A stretch of DNA of 64,000 bases from positions 114,285 to 178,284 of the forward strand of contig NZ_SUND01000009.1 of assembly GCF_005280205.1 (NCBI RefSeq), read 5' to 3'. The stretch comes from Bacillus yapensis. Its GTDB lineage: Bacteria; Bacillota; Bacilli; Bacillales; Cytobacillaceae. The notes beneath the pieces were generated by a model, which made no database searches, was not told the origin of the DNA, and saw nothing but the letters and a program-made list of their open reading frames with translations. The position numbers and the translations under genes are program-made. This document shows positions 25,321-34,834 of this stretch, one piece after another (position 1 is the stretch's first letter; each line of letters begins with the position of its first letter).

Positions 25321-26949
25321 TCAATCACCTCTTAAATTTTTGAAAAACTTTTTCACAATCGATGGTTCACGATAATCCAAATCAAACATGAGATCTTCCA
25401 ACCAATGCGTGTCATATAAATGGTCTTCAACAAAGTTCTCGATATCATTATGACCTGGAGGATTATAAAGAATAATATCAATCCCAAATTGGTTTAATAA
25501 AAGTAACAAAGCTGCATCTGTTCGTGTCATCGTACCATTTAGCTCATTGTTGTATAAAATCAGCTTTGGAACAACTTGTGAGTAATCAAATCTCTGTAAG
25601 AGCTTTATGATCGTTTGTGGAATATGCATCCCCATTGTAAACAAATAGATTTTAAGATCATCTAGCGATTCATTATAAATAGGCTTTAAAGCAGGTCTTG
25701 CACAAATATTCCTAATGGCAGTAGCAATTCCCATTTGCAAGCCATTGGGAAGATGATTATAGTGCCAATAATTACTGTGCAGCATTTTTTCTGGTACAAG
25801 GAGACCATCATTTCCTAAAGCATCTCGAAAGTGAAAGCGAAAATCGTTATGTACAGAGCTTGAAAAAGGAAACTGTTTAATAAGAAGGCTATCTTCACTT
25901 TCCGAAATGGAGTGAAGGCGGTCCCAATATTCTTTTCGATTTTTACTTACACCTTGCACCTTAGCGAACACGGTCGGTATCTTGACGTTCCCATTTTTCA
26001 CCTCGAAATCAGGTCGAATCATAGCGATTTCTTTAGTGATTAGAAATAATTCATCATAGGTTGTTTTTAACGTTATCGATGACGGAGTATAGTCTCGCAA
26101 TTGCCATGGCTTATAAAGTCCCGATCCCTCATGATTCAAAATCGTTTCGATTTCTCTTGAAGCTCTATAGGCAACCGTTGCTTTGCGACTCCTCTTTTCC
26201 ACTGGGAAAGGCTCTGCTGGTTTTTTTTCAGGATATTTATGTACAAAGGATAATTCTTCATTTGGATCAAACTCTGTGAAAAGATCTTCCCCATTCGGAC
26301 TAAATACAATCAGGTCACAGCCTAATTTCATTAAGTAATAAATGAAATAATAGTGGCTCTTCTTGAAATTTCCGTACCAAAGGTATTTCGGCATGGCTGT
26401 ATCAAGCTCATCCTTCTCAAGCTCTGGTTGAAGATGATTATATGACCACTTCACGATGTCGACGAGCACTCGTCTTAAATCATGATTTTTCAATCCTGAT
26501 GGTTCCTTTTCAGAAAACAGCTTGAGTGTATCAATCATCGCTTCACGGAGCTTACGATGAACGGCCGGAATCTCGGACTTTATGAGGAGCTGTTCACCGT
26601 CTAAAAAGGCGACAAAACGATTAATGGATAGATTTTGTTCTTGATTTAGATTCAAAACCCTTTGAATCGCTTGAAATTGATGATTATCGATCCTTTTATC
26701 AAGTGTATCTTCACTCAGTAGACTTAGTACTTTCTTTTCTCCATAAATAAAGTCGAATAATTGATTATAGTATTCATCCTCATCTATCGGCATTCCAAGA
26801 AAGCGAGCGATTACCTGCCCAATATGTATGGTCCCGTCTTCAACTTGAAATTGTGGTCTTTCCTTTACAGGCTTGTTTAGCATGCTGAACCACGTTTCTG
26901 ATGATACGGGTAAAATATGAGTCTTCAACTGATGATAAGATGGGTTCAT
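25321..26949 (-). CDS. yceG: YceG-type component of the Ter biosynthetic module
   Basis: A 542-aa protein of the YceG family, which always travels with TelA and TerD genes. I see no catalytic motif I can name with confidence. Pfam describes it as a putative part of the Ter-linked biosynthetic module. First gene of the yceG-telA-terD-terD operon. Confidence 0.85.
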   Translation of the reverse strand: MNPSYHQLKTHILPVSSETWFSMLNKPVKERPQFQVEDGTIHIGQVIARFLGMPIDEDEYYNQLFDFIYGEKKVLSLLSEDTLDKRIDNHQFQAIQRVLNLNQEQNLSINRFVAFLDGEQLLIKSEIPAVHRKLREAMIDTLKLFSEKEPSGLKNHDLRRVLVDIVKWSYNHLQPELEKDELDTAMPKYLWYGNFKKSHYYFIYYLMKLGCDLIVFSPNGEDLFTEFDPNEELSFVHKYPEKKPAEPFPVEKRSRKATVAYRASREIETILNHEGSGLYKPWQLRDYTPSSITLKTTYDELFLITKEIAMIRPDFEVKNGNVKIPTVFAKVQGVSKNRKEYWDRLHSISESEDSLLIKQFPFSSSVHNDFRFHFRDALGNDGLLVPEKMLHSNYWHYNHLPNGLQMGIATAIRNICARPALKPIYNESLDDLKIYLFTMGMHIPQTIIKLLQRFDYSQVVPKLILYNNELNGTMTRTDAALLLLLNQFGIDIILYNPPGHNDIENFVEDHLYDTHWLEDLMFDLDYREPSIVKKFFKNLRGD

Positions 26950-27239
26950 GAAAATCCCTTCCCTTTTACGAGGCTTTTCTCTTTTTTACTATAGTAAGGC
27001 TTAAGCCAAGCGATAAGCTTTCCAAATATGTAAACTTATTACCATCATATCATAGGTATAGAATGTTTTTCTAAGAATGATAATTTCTTTTACGTGAGAA
27101 TAGCAGAAAAGGTTTCAATTTTCGACCGAAAATGAAGAAAGCCTTCTAGTCTTATCCCTATTTCACCTTTTTTCTCGTCCACGCATATGGTGTAAAAGCT
27201 TCGAAATATTTGCGTCTTTTGAGCAGGAAGGTGAATGAA

Positions 27240-27479
27240 ATGCGTAGTCTATATCGCTTACGAGGATCACAGGATCTTGAGAAAGAGCTTTCTATGGTTG
27301 AAGATATTATGTATTCAACGATATTTATATATTTGGATTTAATGCTCTTATCACTTATTTTTTCGTATATGTTGTTTCCCTTACACCATTCTCTGATCTT
27401 TTCATTTATTATTTTCACTGGATTCAGCGCTTTTTGTATCGGTATCTACAACGCCCTCACAAAATGGAAAAAGGATTGA
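27240..27479 (+). CDS. Small membrane protein, unknown
   Basis: A 79-aa protein with two predicted hydrophobic helices (~27-47 and ~51-72). ATG 27240 is preceded by GGAAGGTGA. It lies on the plus strand in an otherwise minus-strand stress cluster, between the HAD phosphatase gene and yceG. I do not recognise the family. A minus-strand frame on the same DNA is judged spurious. Confidence 0.6.
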   Translation: MRSLYRLRGSQDLEKELSMVEDIMYSTIFIYLDLMLLSLIFSYMLFPLHHSLIFSFIIFTGFSAFCIGIYNALTKWKKD

Positions 27480-27487
27480 GCGAAGAG

Positions 27488-28279
27488 CTATTTCCCATCA
27501 ACCATATCTAAGATGGATTTTAGGAGCTCCTCCCCACCCTTTACCCCTAATTGCTGAATCACATGATATTGTTTCGTCCGTGGATGTATGGCAGCGAGCT
27601 CCCCATGTCCAAGTATAAAAGAAGAATGACAAAGCTTCAGAAATTCATCATCAAGGAGAGAATCGCCAGCACCAATTAATGGTTCTCCATCTTCTCTCTC
27701 TTGAATGAATTTTACCGCTTTACCCTTCGAAACTGCCGCTGGTACAACATATAGTTTTCTCCCTTGATAAGAAACTCTCCAACCTATTTCTGCAAGGAAG
27801 TCCGTAAGCTCCTGTAAAAATGGTCGAGTGACCTTTTCTTCACAAAAATAGTAGACAAAGAGATCGTCCATTATCCGCAAGTTATCTTTAATATTAAACC
27901 GCTCATTCAATAAGGCAATTACCTCGATTAAGGGGATGGAGGATTCCTTCACCTCTTCTGTGACGTTTCTATTCCATTCCAAAAGCAGCTGACCATTATA
28001 AAAAATATTGGCACCGTTCGATGTTACTGCATATTTATGGGAAATACCATTGAAGGATACTCGTTGAAACTGATGAATAGATCTTGTCGTCACTGGAACA
28101 AATAATAGCTTAGAAGAGAGTTCGCGGAGATATTCTAAAGATTTATTCGTCATAAATGATAAGTCTTTATCTAAATTCTTTTCGACTGAAATGAGCTCAA
28201 GCTCCTCTTCGAGCGGATATTCAGCTAATGCGCGCTTTGAATAAATTAGCGTTCGATCGAGATCTGATACAAATATCAT
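27488..28279 (-). CDS. HAD-superfamily phosphatase of the Ter module
   Basis: A 263-aa Cof/sucrose-phosphatase-type HAD hydrolase: DLDRTLI (nucleophile Asp), VTTRS, GKAVKFI (Lys) and GAGDSLLDDEF (metal Asp). Start at ATG 28279 with GTGAGGTAAG upstream. It follows the StiP gene with a 5-bp gap, so it is part of the lyase-PRTase-StiP-HAD operon and probably dephosphorylates the pathway's product. Confidence 0.88.
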   Translation of the reverse strand: MIFVSDLDRTLIYSKRALAEYPLEEELELISVEKNLDKDLSFMTNKSLEYLRELSSKLLFVPVTTRSIHQFQRVSFNGISHKYAVTSNGANIFYNGQLLLEWNRNVTEEVKESSIPLIEVIALLNERFNIKDNLRIMDDLFVYYFCEEKVTRPFLQELTDFLAEIGWRVSYQGRKLYVVPAAVSKGKAVKFIQEREDGEPLIGAGDSLLDDEFLKLCHSSFILGHGELAAIHPRTKQYHVIQQLGVKGGEELLKSILDMVDGK

Positions 28280-28284
28280 GAAGC

Positions 28285-29394
28285 TTACCTCACATTTTTG
28301 ATCAATCCACAGCATGCGTAATCCATGTGAGGATACAATTCTATTTCTACATTTCTTTCTCTACAAAGCATTAATATATGTTGGACATACGGACTCTCCA
28401 TATCTTTTACGAGAATCTTCCACGGAACCCTACGTAGTAGTACTCTTGTTGTTTCTCCCACGCCTGGTTTGACCAAGTTCACATCCGAGAGATTGAACTC
28501 CGCCATAATTCTCTTCATCGTTTGATAACCAGAAAAAGTTACGTGTATATCCTCTTGAACCCGTTCTTGAAGCTGTTCAGACACCTCATTCTCAATCTTA
28601 GAAAACTCTTTTGAAATAGCCTCAATATAGTGATGAGATAAGTCGACTTCTTCTAATTCTTTATAATATTTCGCACCATGAAAATCATTTGGTCCAATAA
28701 ATGCTTGATTTAAAACCGTTCTGCTAACTAAACCAGAAACAGTCGAATTTAAGCAAGCACTTGGAATTAAGAAATCATCGCGCGTCCCAAACAAAGTTGT
28801 GCAATGACCAGGATCGGCAACAACCGCTAACGTGTCATCGAGTTCGATTCCGTGCATATTTTTCAACTGCTCACAGGATTCTGAAAGGGTCAGCGAGATT
28901 GCTCCTTTACCGGTCCATCCATCCACAAACTGAATACGGCCGTTCGGATGTGAGTGCAATATATATTGCACAGCATTTGTATCTAAGCCTTTTCCTCTAA
29001 TAATCGAAATACTATAATGAGGAAGTGTTATACCATATTTCCACTTAAGATAATTTTTTATTAAGATCCCGATTGGTGTCCCTGCTCTCGCTAATGACAC
29101 TAGAACAGTATTCTCGCCTTTTTCCTTGAAAATCTGTTCAGCCACAACTCCTACATGGAGGGCAACCTTCGTCTTATAATCTTGCAAGGCACGATGAAAT
29201 AGCTCTAAGTACTCCTCTGGTGGATAATACTCGATCGGTAAGGATTCACTATAATGCTCGCCGGATTGGATTCGCTTCTCTCTTGACTCCGTCTCCCCTT
29301 CAAGTGACAGAGAACTGAGATCCTTTAATAAGAATTTCACATCTTCCTCAGGATAAGAGCCTATTTTTGAATAAGTTGCGACAACTGGCTCCAT
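28285..29394 (-). CDS. StiP-type protein with PELOTA RNA-binding domain
   Basis: A 369-aa protein of the StiP family. The N-terminal two thirds carry the phosphoribosyltransferase-like/cysteine-protease StiP fold (LVSLARAGTPIGILI, SIIRGKGLD, FVDGWTGKGAI, PGHCTTLFGTRDDFLIPSACLNSTVSGLV), and the C-terminal ~90 residues the PELOTA-type domain (GVGETTRVLLRRVPW). The proposed activity is processing of a nucleoside-like metabolite or peptide; none is proven. The PRTase stop lies 5 bp upstream of the start. Confidence 0.85.
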   Translation of the reverse strand: MEPVVATYSKIGSYPEEDVKFLLKDLSSLSLEGETESREKRIQSGEHYSESLPIEYYPPEEYLELFHRALQDYKTKVALHVGVVAEQIFKEKGENTVLVSLARAGTPIGILIKNYLKWKYGITLPHYSISIIRGKGLDTNAVQYILHSHPNGRIQFVDGWTGKGAISLTLSESCEQLKNMHGIELDDTLAVVADPGHCTTLFGTRDDFLIPSACLNSTVSGLVSRTVLNQAFIGPNDFHGAKYYKELEEVDLSHHYIEAISKEFSKIENEVSEQLQERVQEDIHVTFSGYQTMKRIMAEFNLSDVNLVKPGVGETTRVLLRRVPWKILVKDMESPYVQHILMLCRERNVEIELYPHMDYACCGLIKNVR

Positions 29395-29398
29395 TTTA

Positions 29399-30742
29399 TC
29401 ACTCACATCCCTCATCTAAATAAATGACGTTAATATTTGGTACCTGTGCCCTTTTCAATTCTTCGAGTAATGCATCAAGTTGCTCCGACTCTATTTTTCT
29501 CTCAAAAAATAAAAAAAGATCATCATATTCGCCAGGAGAAATATTGTATACATAGTTTTGGATCGAATGATTCATCGGATCAGGAAAGGAATAACGATTT
29601 GTAGCTCCATATTTTTCCTTGAACAGTGGGTAAATCGGACTTCTTGTCGTAGATTGATAGAAAACCCCATCTCCCATATAAGAAGCGATTTTCATTGGCA
29701 GATACATATATTCTCCTGTACCAAGGACAAGCGTTCTTCCTGTCCGTAATCCAGCCAGTTGATTTCCTGTTTCCTCTAACCATACAGTAGCTTCTCTGTT
29801 TTCATCAGCTGTTAATCCAAACCTTCCTGTATACGAAGTATAGGAATGGTTCCTTTCATCCTTATAAATTGTTGCAGAAGGATTTGGGATTTCGTGATAA
29901 CTCACATTTTGCACGATATCACCTATTGTATAAGGACTGTCTTGTTCATTCTCAAGCAAATTTGCTTGTCCTTCTACAGAAACTGTACCCTTAACCAAAC
30001 TAACAGAATGAATTTCAATTCCCAATTCAGCTTCCAAGGATTTGAATAGAGCAATATGCTCATCCGAGCGCCAATCTAATATGGACACAACCGTATAGGT
30101 TGTCCTAGGAAAACTTGCATGAATGGAACGGATAATATTTAGCGCAGTCTTCCCAGTCGTCAACTCGTCATCTACTAAAATGATTTCTCTGCTATTGTTT
30201 AATAATTCCTTTTTAATATAAGCACGATGTGATGTTGCATGAGAGTGCTCCTCTTCAAAGGTAATCGCTGGCTCTACCTCATCCAACCATTCTCTCGTCG
30301 TATGAAAATAATCTGCTTCCTTAAACGCTTCGAAAAAAGCATGTCCAAGTGCTGTCGCTGTTTCTGCAAACCCAATAACTATTGGGTTACTATCATCAAT
30401 AAATGAGGAAATCTCAGCTGACCCCGGCTTGTCCATCATAAATTGCGAAAGAAGGTCAGACGTAATTTCCTGTTGCTCACCACTACGTTCCTCCAAATAC
30501 CTAGCAGCAAGTAGCGCACCGACAAGGATTCCTTTTGCTGGTTGAATCGGAATATGTTTTCCAAGAACCTTACTTACAAATAAGAAGGCGCGTTTTTTAT
30601 TAATCCTTGCAGCCATTAAAAATAAATCTTCTAGAGGAATACCATAAACATTTTGTTGAACGCTTACTTCAACTTTAAGATCATCTAGTATTTTATACGT
30701 AGCTATATTGTTTTTTGAGTAAGTCGATGTACGTGTAATCAT
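29399..30742 (-). CDS. Phosphoribosyltransferase with C-terminal TRSP domain
   Basis: A 447-aa protein. The N-terminal ~250 residues are a PRTase with the PRPP-binding loop ILVDDELTTGKTALNII and an upstream GFAETATALGH; the C-terminal TRSP domain holds the name-giving TTRSP stretch (YQSTTRSPIYPL). In the Ter module it is predicted to make a nucleoside-like compound from PRPP. It overlaps the lyase gene by 50 bp, a tight operon arrangement. Confidence 0.87.
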   Translation of the reverse strand: MITRTSTYSKNNIATYKILDDLKVEVSVQQNVYGIPLEDLFLMAARINKKRAFLFVSKVLGKHIPIQPAKGILVGALLAARYLEERSGEQQEITSDLLSQFMMDKPGSAEISSFIDDSNPIVIGFAETATALGHAFFEAFKEADYFHTTREWLDEVEPAITFEEEHSHATSHRAYIKKELLNNSREIILVDDELTTGKTALNIIRSIHASFPRTTYTVVSILDWRSDEHIALFKSLEAELGIEIHSVSLVKGTVSVEGQANLLENEQDSPYTIGDIVQNVSYHEIPNPSATIYKDERNHSYTSYTGRFGLTADENREATVWLEETGNQLAGLRTGRTLVLGTGEYMYLPMKIASYMGDGVFYQSTTRSPIYPLFKEKYGATNRYSFPDPMNHSIQNYVYNISPGEYDDLFLFFERKIESEQLDALLEELKRAQVPNINVIYLDEGCE

Positions 30743-31883
30743 TGTGAAGCACCCCGTAAGTTTCTGATTTCAACATAATTTTATTCGCCCAATACAAATG
30801 AGGCTTCAGTTCATTCATTTTATTAGCGAAAGAGCTTTTCAGTACCCCTATTTCCCCGTTTCCTTCTGAAAGGATATGAAATGCATCCATATATTCTTCA
30901 TACGAAACAGCATTTAAGGCTTGAACCGCCTGAATATGAGTAGGGTGGATAATCGTTTTTCCAACAATACCATTGGCGATATCCATTAATATTTCTCGGA
31001 TAAAACCATCCATATGGGTACCGATAATTTCTTGTCTGATCTTAGCCCCTTCAGTACCATATTTCTCAATAAATGGAGATTCTCGAATTTGAGGTTTTAG
31101 CACTCTTTCCGCTGAGGAAAAATACTCCCATACTGGGCCAGAAACCACGTAGGGACTATCAAAACGAACAAACATATTAATGATATCCGCAATACAATCC
31201 CGAATGACAGCAATGTCGTATACGGTTGTATCCGAATTACGTCGTATACCAAATATACCTGAGAAATCAGTTGCTCCGATGCGCACATTCAATACAATAT
31301 CTTTGTATTGATCTAGCAAACTCTTAATGCCAAACAGTTCTTTATCTCGTGTCTCTTGATATATGATTTCTTTCGACTCTAAGATCGGCATTGCATAAAG
31401 TGGTGTATTAGAAAATTGCAAACTAGCAAGCTTTTGTAAAATGGGTTCTCCATTTGAACGACGAAATTTAGGAATGACAATTCCTGTAATGAGTTTTAGG
31501 CGTTCACCGAGGAAATCGATTAAACGACATAGTTGCTCCAAATTTCTTATTCGAATAAAAATTAGTGGGAGTTCGTCTATATCGATATATCCCTTTTCTA
31601 ATCCTTCATATAATGAAGTTAACTCATCTACTAACATTTGCTCAGCTTTCTCTACTTCATTATCTCCGATGGCATCCTCCAGACAGATAACTAGAGACGT
31701 TAAGCCAGCATGTTTTTTTGTAAGAATATCCTCATGGATATTTTTTCTCGTTGCAGGCATATAAAGTGTCCCACCCAGACCATAAGCAAGGATTTCACGA
31801 GGAGAGTACTTATTAAATGATGTAGGACTTTTGTAAAAATATTGTTCGATTTCACGATCATATAAGCTAGAAAATAATCGCAT
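30693..31883 (-). CDS. HpcH/HpaI-CitE-type C-C bond lyase of the Ter module
   Basis: A 396-aa TIM-barrel lyase related to citrate lyase beta: LVICLEDAIGDNEVEKA (metal-binding acids), PLIFIRIRN, IRIGATDFSGIFGIRR and KTIIHPTHIQAVQALN. ATG 31883 with GAGGAGCAGG upstream. First gene of the lyase-PRTase-StiP-HAD block; the substrate is unknown. Confidence 0.87.
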   Translation of the reverse strand: MRLFSSLYDREIEQYFYKSPTSFNKYSPREILAYGLGGTLYMPATRKNIHEDILTKKHAGLTSLVICLEDAIGDNEVEKAEQMLVDELTSLYEGLEKGYIDIDELPLIFIRIRNLEQLCRLIDFLGERLKLITGIVIPKFRRSNGEPILQKLASLQFSNTPLYAMPILESKEIIYQETRDKELFGIKSLLDQYKDIVLNVRIGATDFSGIFGIRRNSDTTVYDIAVIRDCIADIINMFVRFDSPYVVSGPVWEYFSSAERVLKPQIRESPFIEKYGTEGAKIRQEIIGTHMDGFIREILMDIANGIVGKTIIHPTHIQAVQALNAVSYEEYMDAFHILSEGNGEIGVLKSSFANKMNELKPHLYWANKIMLKSETYGVLHNDYTYIDLLKKQYSYV

Positions 31884-31930
31884 TGCACCTGCTCCTCTTT
31901 CAAATTTTACCATTTTTTTGTATAAAGAAA

Positions 31931-31954
31931 GGGAGCGGACAATTGTCTGTTCCC
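31931..31954 (-). terminator. Terminator after terC
   Basis: A near-perfect 24-bp dyad (GGGAACAGACAA/TTGTCCGCTCCC) followed by TTTCTTT on the minus strand. It separates terD-terC from the lyase operon. Confidence 0.72.
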
Positions 31955-31989
31955 TTTCCCTTCAATATGAGTCAATCTTGGTTGTACGA

Positions 31990-32769
31990 TTAATTCTGCA
32001 CTTCGGAAGCTTTTTTCTTGTTTCGGAAGTGAACAATAAATGTGATAGCAAATGCAATCAATAACACGATGAAGAAATACATATGATCGATGTGAATATG
32101 GAAAACACCTAAAAGCATCTTCACAGCAATGATCAAAATCAAAACATATGCTGTCGTTTCAATTTCAGGCACGCGGTCGATAAGCTTTAAGAATACTCCT
32201 GCAACTCCACGCATCATAAGTACTCCAAGCATTCCACCTAATAATAAAACCCAGATTTCATTACTAATCCCGAACGCTGCAAGTACACTATCAATCGAGA
32301 ATGCGATATCCATTAATTCAACAGCAGCTACTGTACCCCAAAAATTACCGAATAGTCGAATAAGTAAACCACTTTTATTGATTCCTTCGACTTCCTCTTC
32401 CTCTTGCGACTGGTTACTTTCTTTTCTCTTATCGATAAAATATTTAATGGCTAACCAAGCTAAGTAACCTGCACCTAAAATCTTTACCCACCAAAATTCG
32501 ATTAAGTAGACACCTACACCAATAGCAATAAAGCGAAATACATAGGCTCCTAGTAGTCCGTAAAATAAAGCTTTCTTACGCTGTTCCTCTGGTAGATGCT
32601 TAACCATTACGGCTAAAACGAGGGCATTATCAGCAGATAGCAAACCTTCCATAATGACTAGCGTTCCGATTAATCCCCACGCAACAGGGTTTGTAAAAAC
32701 ATGGTCGACCCACATTTGCCAATCAAAAAATTGGGCATACGTATCTAAAATTCCTTGTAATACTGACAT
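31990..32769 (-). CDS. yceF: TerC family integral membrane protein
   Basis: A 259-aa membrane protein with about seven helices and the acidic intramembrane motifs of the family: MEGLLSADNALVLAVM and VELMDIAFSIDSVLA. TerC-type proteins help load metal (manganese) onto exported proteins or export Mn; tellurite resistance is also linked. It follows a TerD gene. CAGGAGGA precedes ATG 32769. Confidence 0.93.
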   Translation of the reverse strand: MSVLQGILDTYAQFFDWQMWVDHVFTNPVAWGLIGTLVIMEGLLSADNALVLAVMVKHLPEEQRKKALFYGLLGAYVFRFIAIGVGVYLIEFWWVKILGAGYLAWLAIKYFIDKRKESNQSQEEEEVEGINKSGLLIRLFGNFWGTVAAVELMDIAFSIDSVLAAFGISNEIWVLLLGGMLGVLMMRGVAGVFLKLIDRVPEIETTAYVLILIIAVKMLLGVFHIHIDHMYFFIVLLIAFAITFIVHFRNKKKASEVQN

Positions 32770-32816
32770 ATCAAGCTGTTCCTCCTGAGTTATATATATA
32801 AATTCTGTCGTTAGAA

Positions 32817-32838
32817 AGACTCGGTCTTAACCGAGTCT
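32817..32838 (-). terminator. Hairpin between terD copy 3 and terC
   Basis: A 9-bp perfect stem AGACTCGGT/ACCGAGTCT with a 4-nt loop and a short TTTCT tail on the minus strand; probably partial termination. Confidence 0.6.
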
Positions 32839-32847
32839 ATTGTTTGA

Positions 32848-33429
32848 TTATCCAACCTGCAATCCAAAATCCGTTGCTAATGCTCCTAAACCACCTTGAT
32901 AGCCACTGCCAATCGCACTAAACTTCCACTCACCATTGTGACGGTATAATTCCCCAACAACAAGAGCCGTTTCAATAGAGAAATCCTCACCTAAGTCATA
33001 ACGAATTAATTCTTCGTTAGTATCCCCGTTCAATACCCTTACATATGCATTTGATACTTGACCGAAGTTTTGACTTCTTGCTTCAGCATCATGAATTGTA
33101 ATTGTAAATGTTACACGCTGAACTTGAGCTGGTACTGTAGTTAAAGAAACGTTAATTTGTTCATCATCCCCGTCTCCAGCACCAGTACGATTATCACCTG
33201 TATGTACTACTGAACCATTTCCACCTGTAGTGTTGTTGTAGAATACAAAATCACTTTCTGATGTAACTTTGCCATTCTCTCCAAGTAAAAATACAGAAGT
33301 GTCTAAGTCAAAATCATTTCCACCATCATATTTATTCGTATCCCATCCTAAACCAACTACAACCTTTGTAAGTCCAGGATTCGTTTTTGTTAAATCTACT
33401 TTTTGTCCTTTTGATAAACTAATTGCCAT
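32848..33429 (-). CDS. TerD family stress protein (copy 3)
   Basis: A 193-aa TerD protein very close to copy 1 ([60 protein letters not shown]). ATG 33429 has GGAGG upstream. First gene of the cluster, followed by terC. It is more like copy 1 than copy 2, suggesting duplication of the YceD type at the two ends of the cluster. Confidence 0.93.
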   Translation of the reverse strand: MAISLSKGQKVDLTKTNPGLTKVVVGLGWDTNKYDGGNDFDLDTSVFLLGENGKVTSESDFVFYNNTTGGNGSVVHTGDNRTGAGDGDDEQINVSLTTVPAQVQRVTFTITIHDAEARSQNFGQVSNAYVRVLNGDTNEELIRYDLGEDFSIETALVVGELYRHNGEWKFSAIGSGYQGGLGALATDFGLQVG

Positions 33430-33742
33430 GATTACAACCTCCATTTAATTTTTAAATTTCATAATGGCTTACCTGTAAAAAACGAACATTCTTCTACCTA
33501 CTTAGATGAACTTCTTTGCGGGTATTCAGTTTCATTTACTTATTGTAACCTTCGTTCGCCTTTTAAATTTGCCATTTTACCTTGTGACATTAACACCAGT
33601 GTCTACTTTTACGATTAACCTGTTCAAAAGTTTCACAAGCTATAAAAAAAATTTCAAAAAATATTACTGTATGTATTGGAGTAAGACTCACTTAGCATAC
33701 AGTATATTTTTCCACAAAATGCTGTGAATTTCAATTAAGACG
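33430..33742. other. Intergenic region upstream of the Ter cluster
   Basis: About 310 bp containing the promoter region of the terD-terC unit. A TGAAAC element sits at 33529-33534 (minus strand), as in ECF sigma -35 boxes, but I could not match a -10 (CGTA/CGTC) at the right distance. No gene seen. Confidence 0.4.
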
Positions 33743-34333
33743 CTAGCTCATCCATTTTGGGGGCGTATTTTTTGCCCAATAAATAGAACCGATCTCATGA
33801 TGCTCTTGAAAATCGTCAGCATCTATATGGTAATGAAAGTTAAACCAATATCCATCCTGAGGAGGATGGTCCCTTCGAACATGAAACCTTATAACATCCT
33901 CGTTATTTTCTCTATTAGCAATATGAAAAATTCTTTCAGAATCTCCTCCTGAAGGAGCTTCTGAAATATATAGCTGTCGCAAGCTATCTTCCTCATATTG
34001 ACTCGCAACGGTTTCAATTACTTTCTCAATGTTTGGGAGGATAATCTCTCTAAATTCATCCTCAATAACTGGACCAATTCGAGTTCCAAATTTCGTATAC
34101 GAGAGGTGCTCTGCATCCTTTAGAAGATTACTTATTGGGTCCTTTTCATTGGTGTAGCCATCGAAAAATTCAATTTGTTGTACTTCGGTCGCTGAATCTT
34201 GTGTTTTCGATTCAACTGCATCCCTTTTTGGATCCTTGTCATTTACAAAATCATGGAGTTGGGAAGGAGTAACAATTCCAAAGGTTAATACAGTGACCAA
34301 GACAACCAACGATTTACGTAACCATTTGGGCAT
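33743..34333 (-). CDS. ypjP: YpjP-like protein
   Basis: A 196-aa protein with an N-terminal membrane/signal segment (LRKSLVVLVTVLTFGIVTP) and a conserved outer domain (FHVRRDHPPQDGYWFNFHYH). Function unknown. ATG 34333 follows AAGGAGGAGA. In B. subtilis ypjP lies near thyB, so the Ter cluster here appears to have been inserted into that interval. Confidence 0.85.
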   Translation of the reverse strand: MPKWLRKSLVVLVTVLTFGIVTPSQLHDFVNDKDPKRDAVESKTQDSATEVQQIEFFDGYTNEKDPISNLLKDAEHLSYTKFGTRIGPVIEDEFREIILPNIEKVIETVASQYEEDSLRQLYISEAPSGGDSERIFHIANRENNEDVIRFHVRRDHPPQDGYWFNFHYHIDADDFQEHHEIGSIYWAKNTPPKWMS

Positions 34334-34723
34334 AACTCTCTCCTCCTTCACTATTAATTTCAAATCTTTTCTAATAATTCTTTCTTGTCCTATGAAAATC
34401 CTTTGAAAAACTATACATAATTCAAGTATTTTCCGCATCAGATGAAGTATCAAAAGCAAAAGGTGAAAATGGAAAATCTCCCAATAAAACTATAAGAATA
34501 TTATACACGTTTATTACGACAAAAAGAGCAAAAGGTTTCAAAATCTTTTAGACTAGCTTTCCTAAAAAAATGCTCAAGCCACGTAAAATTGCTGCTAAAC
34601 GATGAGCCTAAACAGCTGTGTGAAATTTTTCATGGAAGGAGGTTGAAAATTTAAGAGAGAGCCTTACAGATTAAGATTAATCCAAATCGGAAATGATATA
34701 AAAAATGGAAGGAGTGCGATAAC
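34334..34723. other. Intergenic region, no firm feature
   Basis: Holds the promoter side of ypjP and a ribosome-site-like GGAAGGAGG at ~34635-34643 followed only by a four-codon TTG frame. Nothing else recognised. Confidence 0.4.
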
Positions 34724-34801
34724 GTGGACTGGTCAATGGTTATTGTAATTGGTAGCTTACTTATGCTTATCTATTTTGTGTATTTGTCAATTGCAGACTA
34801 A
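34724..34801 (+). CDS. 25-aa single-helix membrane peptide (candidate)
   Basis: GTG 34724 behind GGAAGGAG opens a 25-codon frame (MDWSMVIVIGSLLMLIYFVY...) that is nearly all one membrane helix. The good ribosome site and helix make it a plausible small membrane protein; no family recognised. Confidence 0.5.
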   Translation: MDWSMVIVIGSLLMLIYFVYLSIAD

Positions 34802-34834
34802 TATTCAGATACAGTGGACCATCTAGAGACGGAT

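Noticed and set aside
27158..27418. Minus-strand frame of 86 codons
   Set aside because: It overlaps a plus-strand frame (27240-27479) that has a good ribosome site and membrane helices; the minus frame has neither.
33506..33727. Plus-strand frame of 73 codons upstream of the Ter cluster
   Set aside because: AT-rich, hydrophobic by base bias, no ribosome site; lies in a promoter region.
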